From NCBI GenBank assembly GCA_023430975.1, contig JAEYYB010000172.1, positions 54,215 through 118,214 of the forward strand: a stretch of DNA of 64,000 nucleotides, written 5' to 3'. The stretch is from Bacillota bacterium. Lineage in GTDB: Bacteria > Bacillota > Clostridia > Acetivibrionales > DSM-2933. This document shows, piece by piece, positions 53,504 to 63,179 of the stretch. The translations under genes and the position numbers were made by a program. Position 1 is the stretch's first letter. Every line of letters starts with the position of its first letter. The notes beneath the pieces were generated by a model. That model saw only the letters and a list, made by a program, of their open reading frames with translations, ran no database searches and was not told the origin of the DNA.

Positions 53504-56155
53504 ATGGAAGAAAATAAGAACCTTGAAAAGACATATGACCCCAAGCAGGTTGAAGAAAGACTTTATAAGAAGTGGATGGATAATGACTATTTTCATGCAG
53601 TAATAGATAATGAGAAAGATCCTTACACCATTGTTATACCTCCGCCTAACATTACAGGACAGCTTCATATGGGCCATGCCCTGGACAACACCCTCCAGGA
53701 TATACTTATTAGATGGAAAAGGATGCAGGGCTACAGCACATTGTGGCTTCCCGGCACAGACCATGCTAGTATAGCTACCGAGGCTAAAATTGTTGAGGCT
53801 ATGGCTAAAGAAGGCATTACAAAGGAAGCTATTGGGCGTGAGAAGTTTTTGGAAAGAGCGTGGGAGTGGAAAAAGCTCTACGGAGGAAGGATTGTTGAAC
53901 AGCTCAAAAAGCTCGGCAGTTCCTGTGACTGGAAAAGAGAAAGGTTCACAATGGATGAGGGCCTTTCAGAGGCGGTTAAGGAAGTATTTATAAGGCTTTA
54001 TAACAAGAAGCTTATTTACAGGGGTGAAAGGATTATAAACTGGTGCCCTAAGTGTAATACCTCAATTTCTGATGCAGAGGTTGAGTATGAGGAAAAGGAA
54101 GGAAGCTTCTGGCATATTAAATATCCTGTTAAAGATTCAAATGAGTTTATAGTAGTTGCAACAACAAGGCCGGAAACAATGCTCGGGGATACTGCTGTAG
54201 CTGTTAACCCCGACGATGAAAGATATAGGCACCTTTTGGGCAAAATGGTTATACTGCCCCTTGTTAACAGAGAAATACCCATTATTGCCGACAGTTATGT
54301 TGATAAGGATTTTGGAACAGGTGCGGTTAAGATCACTCCAGCTCATGATCCTAATGACTTTGAGGTTGGGTTAAGACATAGCCTTCCTCAGATAAAGGTT
54401 ATGAACGATGATGCAACCATGAATGAAAATGCGAGACAATACCAGGGAATGGATAGATATGAAGCAAGAACGCAGATGATTGAAGACCTTAGGAATTTGG
54501 ATTTGCTTCTTAAGATACAGCCTCATAATCATAATGTTGGAACATGCTACAGGTGCAGCACTGTTATTGAGCCTATGATATCGAAACAGTGGTTTGTTCA
54601 TATGAAGCCTTTGGCTGAACCTGCTATAGAAACAGTTAAAGACAGCACAATCAAGTTTGTACCTGAGAGATTTGCAAAAATATACTTTAACTGGATGGAA
54701 AACATTCAGGATTGGTGTATTTCAAGGCAGCTGTGGTGGGGGCACAGGATTCCGGCTTATTACTGCAAAAAATGTGGAAAGGTAATTGTAGCAGGTGACA
54801 TGCCTGATGTATGTCCGGACTGCGGTGGTACAGGATTCCAACAGGATCCTGACACTCTGGATACATGGTTCAGTTCTGCACTATGGCCTTTCTCGACATT
54901 AGGATGGCCCGAAAAAACAGAAGAATTGGCATATTTCTATCCAACAAGCGTACTTGTTACAGGGTACGATATAATATTCTTCTGGGTTGCAAGAATGATA
55001 TTCTCCGGTCTGGAACAAATGGGAAAAGAACCTTTCAAATATGTATTTATCCATGGAATAGTTAGGGATGAGCAAGGCCGTAAGATGAGCAAATCATTAG
55101 GTAACGGTATCGATCCTTTAGAGGTAATAGATAAATACGGTACTGATTCATTGAGGTTTGCACTTACCATAGGTGTATCACCGGGAAGTGATTTAAGGTT
55201 CTCGGATAAAAAGGTTGAGTCCAGCAGAAACTTTACAAATAAAGTATGGAATGCATCAAGATTTGTTCTTATGAATTTTGATGAAAATATTGATTTCTCC
55301 AAAGTAAAAGAAGAGAGATTTACAGTTGCCGACAAGTGGATACTCACAAGGATAAATAACCTTTCCAAAGAGATTACTGAGAACATGGAGAAATTTGAAG
55401 CAGGAATTGCCCTCCAAAAGGTTTATGAGTTTATATGGGAAGAATTCTGCGACTGGTATATCGAGTTGGTAAAGCCAAGACTTTATGATAAGGAACACGA
55501 ATCCAGGCTTGAAGCCCAATATGTTTTAAATTACACATTAGGCAATGCATTAAAGCTGCTTCATCCATTTATGCCGTTTATAACTGAAGAAATATACTGC
55601 CACCTTATCAATGATGATGAGAGCATAATGGTATCAAAATGGCCGGAATACATTGAAAAGTACAACTATCAAGAAGATGAAGCTAAAATGCAGCTTATCA
55701 TGGAAGCTGTACGTAGTGTAAGAAATATAAGGGCAGAAATGAATGTTCCGCCATCAAGAAAGGCTAAAATAATCTTTGTAGCTTCGGGGGATAAGGAAGC
55801 AAATATTCTTGAAGAAGGAAAAACATACTTTGAAAAGCTTGCAAGTGCATCGGATGTTGTGGTTCAGCGGGATAAAAACGGTATTTCCGAAGATGCTGTG
55901 TCTTCAGTTATTGCCGGTGCGGAGATATTTATTCCTCTAGATGCCCTTGTAGATGTTGAAAAGGAAATTGAAAGACTTGAAAAGGAAAAAGCAAATCTTG
56001 AGAAAGAATTGGAAAGAGTTAAAGGAAAGCTTTCAAATCAAGGCTTTGTGGCTAAGGCACCTGAAAAGGTTATTGAAGAAGAAAAGTCCAAGCTAATGAA
56101 GTATCAAGAAATGTACGATAAAGTTGTTGAGAGAATTAAGGGATTGAGTAAATAA
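53504..56155 (+). CDS. valS: valyl-tRNA synthetase
   Basis: Class Ia synthetase, 883 aa. The HIGH motif is HMGH in PPNITGQLHMGHALD, the KMSKS motif is GRKMSKSLGNG, and the editing domain carries TTRPETMLGDTAVAVNP and GTGAVKITPAHDPND. Zinc-like cysteines (CKKCGK/CPDCGG) are in the insertion, and the C-terminal coiled-coil arm unique to ValRS is seen (DVEKEIERLEKEKANLEKEL). GAGAGGCAGG precedes the ATG. It is controlled by the valine T-box 400 bases upstream. Confidence 0.98.
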   Translation: MEENKNLEKTYDPKQVEERLYKKWMDNDYFHAVIDNEKDPYTIVIPPPNITGQLHMGHALDNTLQDILIRWKRMQGYSTLWLPGTDHASIATEAKIVEAMAKEGITKEAIGREKFLERAWEWKKLYGGRIVEQLKKLGSSCDWKRERFTMDEGLSEAVKEVFIRLYNKKLIYRGERIINWCPKCNTSISDAEVEYEEKEGSFWHIKYPVKDSNEFIVVATTRPETMLGDTAVAVNPDDERYRHLLGKMVILPLVNREIPIIADSYVDKDFGTGAVKITPAHDPNDFEVGLRHSLPQIKVMNDDATMNENARQYQGMDRYEARTQMIEDLRNLDLLLKIQPHNHNVGTCYRCSTVIEPMISKQWFVHMKPLAEPAIETVKDSTIKFVPERFAKIYFNWMENIQDWCISRQLWWGHRIPAYYCKKCGKVIVAGDMPDVCPDCGGTGFQQDPDTLDTWFSSALWPFSTLGWPEKTEELAYFYPTSVLVTGYDIIFFWVARMIFSGLEQMGKEPFKYVFIHGIVRDEQGRKMSKSLGNGIDPLEVIDKYGTDSLRFALTIGVSPGSDLRFSDKKVESSRNFTNKVWNASRFVLMNFDENIDFSKVKEERFTVADKWILTRINNLSKEITENMEKFEAGIALQKVYEFIWEEFCDWYIELVKPRLYDKEHESRLEAQYVLNYTLGNALKLLHPFMPFITEEIYCHLINDDESIMVSKWPEYIEKYNYQEDEAKMQLIMEAVRSVRNIRAEMNVPPSRKAKIIFVASGDKEANILEEGKTYFEKLASASDVVVQRDKNGISEDAVSSVIAGAEIFIPLDALVDVEKEIERLEKEKANLEKELERVKGKLSNQGFVAKAPEKVIEEEKSKLMKYQEMYDKVVERIKGLSK

Positions 56156-56197
56156 AATAACAGCAGTATTTTGGTTTTACTGCAAAATAAATTTACT

Positions 56198-56294
56198 GAT
56201 AAAACACTTTAAACATTGTTATAACCAATTGCCACATGGCTGGCTTTTAGCCATATGAGCAGTCGGAAGGAATTGAGGTTTAAAGTGTTTTATC
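56198..56294. repeat. long perfect inverted repeat ahead of the MMPL gene
   Basis: GATAAAACACTTTAAAC (56198-56214) pairs perfectly with GTTTAAAGTGTTTTATC (56278-56294), with GGCTGGCTTTTAGCC as an inner hairpin. No T tail. It could be an RNA structure, operator or small mobile palindrome. Confidence 0.65.
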
Positions 56295-56340
56295 TATAAT
56301 CACTTTTAATCTATGCAAAATGTTTTGGAGGGGCTAATAT

Positions 56341-59300
56341 ATGCTAAGGAAATTGAGTGAGCTGATTTTAAAATTCAGATGGGTGTTTATAGTATTTTGG
56401 ATTGTATTTGTGATAGCAGTACAGCTTTTTGCACCTTCTCTTTCCAAAGTTGCAAGCAGTAATCAGGAGAGCTTTTTACCTCAAGACAGCGATCCTATTA
56501 AGGCCAACAAACTTTATAATGAATTATTTCCTGATGAGGGAGGTAAATGCAGCCTTACCCTTGTGTTTGAAAATAAAAAGGGGTTATCGGATCAGGATAA
56601 GAAGTATTTGTTGAACCTTGAGGACTATTTTAAAAAGAATGAAAAAGAATATAAGGTATCCGACATAGTATCTCCCGCATCTAAAAAAGAGTATGAAGGT
56701 ATTATGTACAGCAAGGATAAAAAGGCAGCACTAATGCTCATAAGCCTTGATGTTAAAATGTATACTGACGAGTCAAATAATCTTATTGTATCTATCAGGG
56801 ATGGGCTTAAAAATAATGGAGATAAAAAAATTAAGGATATGCCTGTCCGTCCAAAGGAGCTTTCGGTCAGTGTAACAGGTGATGCTGCAATTGTGCAGGA
56901 AGAGCAACAGACCGTCAATAAGAGCATGGAAATTACAGCGATGATTACCATTGTGCTACTTATTGTAGTGCTTTTACTCATATATAGATCACCCATTGCA
57001 CCATTGGTTCCTTTGTTAACTATCGGAATTTCATTCCTCATATCCAGAGGGGTCGTAGCATGGTTGGCAGATTTGGGACTTAATGTATCATCCTTTACCG
57101 AGACATTCCTCATAGCTGTTCTGTTTGGTGCAGGAACAGATTATTGCCTCCTCATAATTTCAAGATTCAGAGAGGAACTATCACAGGGAAAGGATAAGGC
57201 GGAAGCTTTAAAGTCCTCAATTCCCAGTACGGGAGAAGCTATAATTTCCAGTGCAGGCACCGTAATGATAGGTTTTTCAATGATGTTCTTTGCTAATTTC
57301 GGGCTTTACAAAACAACTGGTCCTAGTGTAGCAATAGGGGTTGCAATAACATTGTTGGCAGTTATGACACTGACCCCTTCCATCATTTCGATTCTAGGCG
57401 AGAAAATATTCTGGCCTGCACATCCGTCTAGAGTACATGAAATTAAAAAGCAGAGCACGTTCTGGTATAAGCTTTCAATTTTGGTTACCGGAAAGCCGGG
57501 CAGGTTTATTACTGTTTGCCTAATTGTATTTATTCCATTTATTGTTTCTGTAAAATATCTGGACCGCTCTTTTGATCAGTTAAATGAACTACCAGCTTCA
57601 GCGGATTGTGTCAAAGGTTTCAAAGTAATGAGCGAACATTTTGGGCAGGGGGATATACTTCCTGTAAAAGTGGTGATAAAGTCTGATAAAAACCTTTGGG
57701 ATAATCAGTCGCTGCAGGTAGTTGAGCAGATCTCCGACAACTTATCCAAAATTGACAATGTAGCTAAAGTACGTTCCGCAACAAGGCCCGATGGCAATAA
57801 GAGGAACGAGCTTACTGTATCGTACTTTTTAAACAGCGTGTCAAAGGAAATGGATAATTCTGGCGATTCCGATGATACAAAGAATAGCCTCGAAAAGTTG
57901 GAAGACCTCAATAAAATGGCAGAAGATATGTCCGGAAAAGGTGACTTTGGGAAGTTGGTTGATGCCACAGGGCAAAGTATACAGGGTATATCCCATGTTA
58001 ATGATGGGCTTGAGAGCCTGGGAGAAGGTACCAATGGTGCTGTGAATGGACTTTCAAGTATAGGCGGAGGGCTTGTAAAACTGACTTCAGGAGTTGATAA
58101 TACCCTCCAAGGTATAGAAAAGGTGGATGACGCTCTTGGAAGTGCTGTAAAAAGTCTTGAAGGAATGGCTAAGAATAAACCTGAGATTTCGCTTGACGTA
58201 AACTATCAAACTGCTTTAGGAACAGTTAAGGGTGTATCTGACAACATGGGTAAAATATCAGCCGGACTTAAGGATGTTAAAAAGGGCATGTCAGCTTCAA
58301 GTGCCGGGATATCATCTACAAAGGATGGACTTTCAAAGGTAAGTGAGGGAATAAACAAATCATCGTCGGCACTTAATCAGGTTCAGGTTGCTTTAGAACA
58401 AATTAAGGACGGGCAGAAGCTGGCACAGGACGAGATAACTAATGCCATGAACAGCTTGAAAGATGCGTTTTCAGGTTTAAGCAACAGCAAGGTGGACCTA
58501 AATAAGCTTACAGAAGGCCTGGATAAAATAAAGCTGTATGCTGATGAATATTATGCTGCACACAAGGATAGTGACAGCACATTCTTCATACCTGCCAATG
58601 CAGAAGAAATGGATCCGGCATTCAAGGATTTTAAAAATGCTATGAAGGAATATATATCGGAAGATTCAAAGGGTATGATAATTGATGTTGTACTATCCAT
58701 TCCACCCTATAAGATAGAAGCGTTGGACGCATCCAAGGTTATAAAAAGGGTTGTGGAAGAGACATTGAAAAAATCATATCTCGATGGTTCCCAAATGCAT
58801 GTGGGGGGAATATCTGCAACTTTTGACCATGTAAGAGATATTACTGCTAACGATTTTATAAAGCTTATGTTATTTGTGTTGATTGGAATATTTATAGTGC
58901 TTTGCCTGCTGTTAAGGAGCATAATTGCACCAATATATTTGCTTCTGACAATTGTTATAAGCTATGCAACAACAATGGGCATAAGTTACCTTGTATTTGA
59001 GCTAATCCTGGGTTATGAAGGCCTTAGTTGGTCTACAACATTCTTTGCATTTTGTCTGCTCGTTGCTCTTGGTGTGGATTACAACATATTCCTGATATCA
59101 AGGGTAAAGGAGGAGTATAAGCCTGGAGATATGACGGGTGGGGTAGCAAGAGCACTTGCCTCTACAGGTGGAATAATTACCTCCTGCGGAATTATCATGG
59201 CAGGTACCTTTGGAGCACTTCTGGCTTCTCCCATAAAGCCGCTTTTTGAAATAGGTTTTGCGGCGGTAGTAGGCCTTCTCTTGGACACATTTATAGTAAG

Positions 59301-59391
59301 GACCCTGTTAGTTCCTGCAATAGCCGTTAAGGTAGGAGAACTTAATTGGTGGCCGGGAAGAAAGGTAAAGATATTACCTAGAGACGAATAA
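56341..59391 (+). CDS. MMPL/RND family transporter
   Basis: 1016-aa multi-pass membrane protein with two repeated halves, each a single helix, a large extracellular loop and five clustered helices. Conserved RND/MMPL signs include AGTDYCLLIISRFREE in the first half and ALGVDYNIFLISRVKEE in the second (the proton-relay Asp-Tyr motif). The second extracellular loop is unusually long, with a helical region (DNTLQGIEKVDDALGSAVKS, KDGLSKVSEGINKSSSALNQ) resembling the YhgE/Pip coiled coil. GGAGG lies ahead of the ATG. Substrate unknown; lipid or drug export is typical of the family. Confidence 0.93.
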   Translation: MLRKLSELILKFRWVFIVFWIVFVIAVQLFAPSLSKVASSNQESFLPQDSDPIKANKLYNELFPDEGGKCSLTLVFENKKGLSDQDKKYLLNLEDYFKKNEKEYKVSDIVSPASKKEYEGIMYSKDKKAALMLISLDVKMYTDESNNLIVSIRDGLKNNGDKKIKDMPVRPKELSVSVTGDAAIVQEEQQTVNKSMEITAMITIVLLIVVLLLIYRSPIAPLVPLLTIGISFLISRGVVAWLADLGLNVSSFTETFLIAVLFGAGTDYCLLIISRFREELSQGKDKAEALKSSIPSTGEAIISSAGTVMIGFSMMFFANFGLYKTTGPSVAIGVAITLLAVMTLTPSIISILGEKIFWPAHPSRVHEIKKQSTFWYKLSILVTGKPGRFITVCLIVFIPFIVSVKYLDRSFDQLNELPASADCVKGFKVMSEHFGQGDILPVKVVIKSDKNLWDNQSLQVVEQISDNLSKIDNVAKVRSATRPDGNKRNELTVSYFLNSVSKEMDNSGDSDDTKNSLEKLEDLNKMAEDMSGKGDFGKLVDATGQSIQGISHVNDGLESLGEGTNGAVNGLSSIGGGLVKLTSGVDNTLQGIEKVDDALGSAVKSLEGMAKNKPEISLDVNYQTALGTVKGVSDNMGKISAGLKDVKKGMSASSAGISSTKDGLSKVSEGINKSSSALNQVQVALEQIKDGQKLAQDEITNAMNSLKDAFSGLSNSKVDLNKLTEGLDKIKLYADEYYAAHKDSDSTFFIPANAEEMDPAFKDFKNAMKEYISEDSKGMIIDVVLSIPPYKIEALDASKVIKRVVEETLKKSYLDGSQMHVGGISATFDHVRDITANDFIKLMLFVLIGIFIVLCLLLRSIIAPIYLLLTIVISYATTMGISYLVFELILGYEGLSWSTTFFAFCLLVALGVDYNIFLISRVKEEYKPGDMTGGVARALASTGGIITSCGIIMAGTFGALLASPIKPLFEIGFAAVVGLLLDTFIVRTLLVPAIAVKVGELNWWPGRKVKILPRDE

Positions 59392-59396
59392 GAAGA

Positions 59397-59456
59397 TGAA
59401 TAAGGAGATGAATAAGGAGATAAATAAAAAGATAAATAAATGGAAAAATGAAATTT
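59397..59456 (+). repeat. short 12-bp tandem repeats
   Basis: ATGAATAAGGAG is repeated in diverging form four times right after the MMPL stop. An overlapping 39-codon frame (MNKEMNKEINKKINKW) lacks a ribosome binding site and is doubtful. Confidence 0.5.
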
Positions 59457-59665
59457 TTATAAGTGGCACTTGCAAAAATAATTTGTATATGATAATATTT
59501 ATTTTAAGGATTTAAGATTTTTCATGCTACCTTGTAAGTAGTTGTTAAATGGCGTAGAGGCTTTTCTTTATACAGATATATTCTGTTGAAAGGAAGGCCT
59601 TTTATTTTTTGTTTTGTTGGTATTCTGAATTAATTATTTATTAAATTGCAAAGAGGGTGTTTTTT

Positions 59666-60448
59666 ATGCTGAGTCAATCAAATCAAAAAGTAAGTTATAT
59701 GGATGAGAAGTTGAGCTCATGGTTCGAGGAATTATCGCTTCCTGTAGCACCGCTGTGTAATATGATGTGCAATTATTGTACAAAAGAAAAAGATTGTATT
59801 AATAATGGAAACAATCCTGTACATCTAAGCAGAGCAATGACTCCGAGACAGGCAGTTAACTGGGCCTACGCTTCAGCGAAGAGAAACAGCAGGATTAAAA
59901 CAATAAGGATTTCCGGACCGGGAGAGCCGCTTTATAACAATCAGACATTTGAAGTGCTAAAGAGGCTTAACTCCTGCATGCCTGATTATATATACGGTAT
60001 AAGCACTAATGGTTTGCTTCTTGGAGAATCGGTTAAGGAGCTGAAAGAGTTAAATGTACAGAAGGTCAATGTTTCCTTGAATGCTGTGTCAAATTTAGCT
60101 TTGATGAGGCTTTATTCCAGAATTATAATTAATAGCGAGATTATAGTAAATTCTGAAGCTATGGCAACAAGAATAATAGAAAACCAATTCAACGGAATAA
60201 AAAAATGTTTGGACGGCGATATAAATGTTAAAGTAAATACCATATACTTTCCTGGAATAAATGACAGGGAATTGTTTAGTGTAGCATCACGGTGTAAGGA
60301 ATTAGGAGTGAAATCCATGAGACTTATTATCTTTAATCCAAGAGGAAAGTTCAAGGGGATGAGGATACCCAATCCAACAGAGATTGCAGGCATGAGGGAA
60401 GAACTGAAAAAAATCATAAAGAGGGTAGAGGTAAAAAGCTTTGTTTGA
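59666..60448 (+). CDS. NifB-like radical SAM protein
   Basis: 260 aa. The radical SAM CxxxCxxC motif is VAPLCNMMCNYCTKEKDC, very like the NifB N-terminus, including the LPVAP lead and the following LSRAMTPRQAVNWA. The SAM-binding GPGEPLYN and the STNG strand (IYGISTNGLLLGE) are present. Unlike nitrogenase NifB, there is no C-terminal NifX-like domain, no second Cys cluster can be seen, and no nif genes are around. AGAGGG sits eight bases ahead of ATG 59666; an earlier TTG in frame is unlikely. Substrate unknown. Confidence 0.85.
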   Translation: MLSQSNQKVSYMDEKLSSWFEELSLPVAPLCNMMCNYCTKEKDCINNGNNPVHLSRAMTPRQAVNWAYASAKRNSRIKTIRISGPGEPLYNNQTFEVLKRLNSCMPDYIYGISTNGLLLGESVKELKELNVQKVNVSLNAVSNLALMRLYSRIIINSEIIVNSEAMATRIIENQFNGIKKCLDGDINVKVNTIYFPGINDRELFSVASRCKELGVKSMRLIIFNPRGKFKGMRIPNPTEIAGMREELKKIIKRVEVKSFV

Positions 60449-60471
60449 TGAAACATGGATATAGATACCAA

Positions 60472-60510
60472 ACTGATATATAACTTTAACTTTACAGTTC
60501 GGTATCTATA
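60472..60510. repeat. family C palindromic repeat, best copy
   Basis: AGATACCAAACTG pairs with CAGTTCGGTATCT around ATATATAACTTTAACTTTA. Confidence 0.8.
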
Positions 60511-60540
60511 ATCCTATAAGATCATACTATTCTGCTTCAT

Positions 60541-60630
60541 TTCTAGGAAATTATGGTGTATTTAAACCACAATTTTTCACGAAGACGATCAAGGTTGTAA
60601 AATCACAAGGGATTTTGTTCTTAATAGTCT
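60541..60630. repeat. family D repeat, copy 2
   Basis: First hairpin AAATTATGGT/ACCACAATTT, second TAAAATCAC...GGGATTTTG; same order and spacing as at 9.48 kb. It overlaps the end of the dockerin remnant by about 10 bases. Confidence 0.65.
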
Positions 60631-60887
60631 GAAGAAATACAGTTAAAATGCTTTGCTATTATGATAACATCCGCCATATTTATAGAGTTATCCATATTGA
60701 AATCACATTCAACACTGTAACCTTCATTGCTTAAAACGGTATTAAAGCGTGTTGCCATCTTTACTATATCTGCCATGTTAATTGAACCGTACTGTTTGCC
60801 ACTAATAATAAGGTCACCTGCAAAAATGCTGATTGGTGATTGTTCTGTACTTACAGAAATATTTTTCTCAGATGAAGTTAACGGAAT
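60621..60887 (-). pseudogene. remnant of a dockerin-containing cellulosomal protein
   Basis: The minus-strand frame from 60887 to the stop at 60621 is open but has no start codon. It reads ISVSTEQSPISIFAGDLIIS, then YGSINMADIVKMATRFNTVL, then DFNMDNSINMADVIIIAKHF. This is two dockerin-type Ca-binding repeats, with the SINMAD motif and FNT/HFN helix ends. Several calcium ligands of the first repeat are changed. Immediately upstream the frame is broken at 60888-60890; MKGLSWKDSNVL and NVAAFPSDI-like pieces appear in other frames around 60890-60960, so the module was once part of a larger gene. Dockerins bind scaffoldin cohesins in cellulosomes. Confidence 0.8.
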
Positions 60888-61092
60888 TTATATCTGAAGG
60901 AAAGCTGCAACATTCCTCAAAGTACATTAGAGTCTTTCCAGGACAGACCTTTCATAAATCCATACTTATATAATTATATAAATATTAAGTATTTGAGAAA
61001 AATAAAAAATAAAAATTATCATCCATAACTTTATAAAATAATTAAAAGTATGGTACACTTATTTTAATTATTTTATAAGTTGGGTGATATTG

Positions 61093-63015
61093 ATGAATTA
61101 TGGTTTTGTTAAAGTCGCGGCTGCAGTTCCGGAACTGAAAGTCGCTGATTGCGAATTCAATTCCGGCAAAATAGTGGAATTTATAAATAAGGCTGATAAA
61201 GAGGATTGCCAGATAATACTGTTTCCGGAGCTTTCTATTACAGCTTATACATGCGGGGATTTATTCCACCAGGAAATTCTATTGGAGCAGTCCATGACCT
61301 ATTTGAACAGTATTCTGGAAAATACCAGGGATACCGATATAGTAGCAATTTTGGGAATGCCCGTTAAAGTTGATGCTCAGCTTTTCAATTCTGGTGTAGT
61401 TATACAATCAGGTGAAATTCTTGGGGTAGTTCCCAAAACCTATATACCGGGCTATAAGGAGTTCTACGAAGAACGCTGGTTTGCATCGGGAGTGAAGGCA
61501 TTAAGTGATTCTGTAAATCTATGTGGTAAAAATGTTCCCTTTGGAGTAGATCTTTTATTTGATGCCACAAATTTTAACGGTTCATGTTTTGGAATAGAAA
61601 TATGCGAAGATCTGTGGGTGCCTGTTCCTCCAAGCTCATACCAAGCAATGCAAGGGGCATCAATGCTTTTTAATCTCTCAGCAAGCAATGAGATAATTGG
61701 AAAGAGTGAATACAGAAGAGAGCTTATAAAACAGCAGTCTGCAAAGTGTATTGCCGGCTATGTGTATGCATCTAGCGGCATGTATGAATCAACAACGGAT
61801 GTTGTTTTTGGCGGCCATGCACTAATTGCCGAAAATGGAGGGGTGCTCTCTGAAAGCGAAAGGTTCAAAATGGAGGGACAACTCCTGTGCTGCGAGATAG
61901 ACGTAACAAAATTAATAAATGACAGGATGAAAAATACCAGCTTTATGGAAGCCGACGTTAAGAATAAAGCAAGGAAAATAGGCTTTAATATCAAAAAGGC
62001 CAAGCTAAATGATCTATGCAGGTTTGTTGATCCCCATCCATTTGTTCCTTCAGATTCGGGAAGCCTTGATAAAAGGTGCAAGGAGATCTTTGCTATACAA
62101 ACGGCAGGACTTGCCAAAAGGCTTCTTCATACAGGTATGAAGAATGCAGTGATTGGAATATCAGGCGGACTTGATTCAACTCTGGCTTTGTTGGTAACAT
62201 GGAAGACGTTTGAAATGCTGGGTATTCCAACAGAGAATATTCATGGGATAACCATGCCTGGATTTGGTACAACTGATGAAACTTATTATAATGCATTGGA
62301 TTTGATGAAATCCATGAATGTCACTATTAGTGAGGTTGATATTAAGCCTGCATGTATTCAACATTTTAAGGATATTGGGCATGATATGGCAATTCATGAT
62401 GTAACATATGAGAATGTACAGGCAAGGGAACGAACCCAGATTCTTATGGATATTTCCAACAAGATAGGCGGTGTGGTAATTGGAACGGGTGACTTGTCGG
62501 AATTGGCTTTGGGGTGGTGTACATATAATGGTGACCACATGTCCATGTATTCTGTAAACTGCAGTATACCCAAGACCCTTGTGAAATTCCTTGTAGAATG
62601 GGTTGCAGACAACATGTCACAGCAGGATACCAGAACTGTCCTTAAAAAGATTCTAAGTACCCCTATAAGTCCGGAATTGCTGCCGCCTGATGAAAAGGGA
62701 AAGATAAACCAGAAGACGGAAGATATAATAGGGCCATATGAATTACATGATTTCTTCCTTTATCACATGATAAGGTATGGAGCATCCCCTGATAAAATCC
62801 TGTTTTTATGCAGGAAAGCTTTTGGTGGAAAGTATGAAGACGAAGTTATTGTAAAATGGCTGAAAACTTTCTTAAAGAGATTTTTCACTCAGCAGTTTAA
62901 ACGGTCATGCCTGCCTGATGGACCTAAGGTTGGAACTATAAGTTTATCTCCAAGGGGAGACTGGCGTATGCCAAGTGATGCGGTAGCAAATCTGTGGCTT
63001 AAGAGCCTTGAATAA
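61093..63015 (+). CDS. nadE: glutamine-dependent NAD+ synthetase
   Basis: 640-aa enzyme making NAD from deamido-NAD with glutamine-derived ammonia. The N-terminal nitrilase-type glutaminase has the catalytic Glu (ILFPELSITAYTCGD), Lys (VVPKTYIPGYKEF) and Cys (CFGIEICEDLWVP). The C-terminal synthetase has the P-loop IGISGGLDSTLALLV and TGDLSELALGWCTYNGDHM. The start at 61093 follows GGGTGAT; a GTG 9 bases upstream is less likely. Monocistronic, with a strong terminator behind it. Confidence 0.97.
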   Translation: MNYGFVKVAAAVPELKVADCEFNSGKIVEFINKADKEDCQIILFPELSITAYTCGDLFHQEILLEQSMTYLNSILENTRDTDIVAILGMPVKVDAQLFNSGVVIQSGEILGVVPKTYIPGYKEFYEERWFASGVKALSDSVNLCGKNVPFGVDLLFDATNFNGSCFGIEICEDLWVPVPPSSYQAMQGASMLFNLSASNEIIGKSEYRRELIKQQSAKCIAGYVYASSGMYESTTDVVFGGHALIAENGGVLSESERFKMEGQLLCCEIDVTKLINDRMKNTSFMEADVKNKARKIGFNIKKAKLNDLCRFVDPHPFVPSDSGSLDKRCKEIFAIQTAGLAKRLLHTGMKNAVIGISGGLDSTLALLVTWKTFEMLGIPTENIHGITMPGFGTTDETYYNALDLMKSMNVTISEVDIKPACIQHFKDIGHDMAIHDVTYENVQARERTQILMDISNKIGGVVIGTGDLSELALGWCTYNGDHMSMYSVNCSIPKTLVKFLVEWVADNMSQQDTRTVLKKILSTPISPELLPPDEKGKINQKTEDIIGPYELHDFFLYHMIRYGASPDKILFLCRKAFGGKYEDEVIVKWLKTFLKRFFTQQFKRSCLPDGPKVGTISLSPRGDWRMPSDAVANLWLKSLE

Positions 63016-63041
63016 ATTAAGGCATGAATAGCTAAAAGTAA

Positions 63042-63096
63042 AAAAACCAACAGTATGCCTTAAGATTTATGCCTTAGGGCATATTGTTGGTTTTTA
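63042..63096 (+). terminator. strong terminator after nadE
   Basis: AAAACCAACAGTATGCC pairs with GGCATATTGTTGGTTTT, then TTTAATT. Confidence 0.9.
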
Positions 63097-63179
63097 ATTA
63101 AAAGTACTATTATATTAAGCCGAGCACCTTTATAAAAATCTTCATGCAATTACAATATCATATAGGTTAAGTATTGTAA

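Noticed and set aside
59397..59516. 39-codon frame MNKEMNKEINKKINKW after the MMPL gene
   Set aside because: Arises from short 12-bp repeats; no separate ribosome binding site and no homology recognised.
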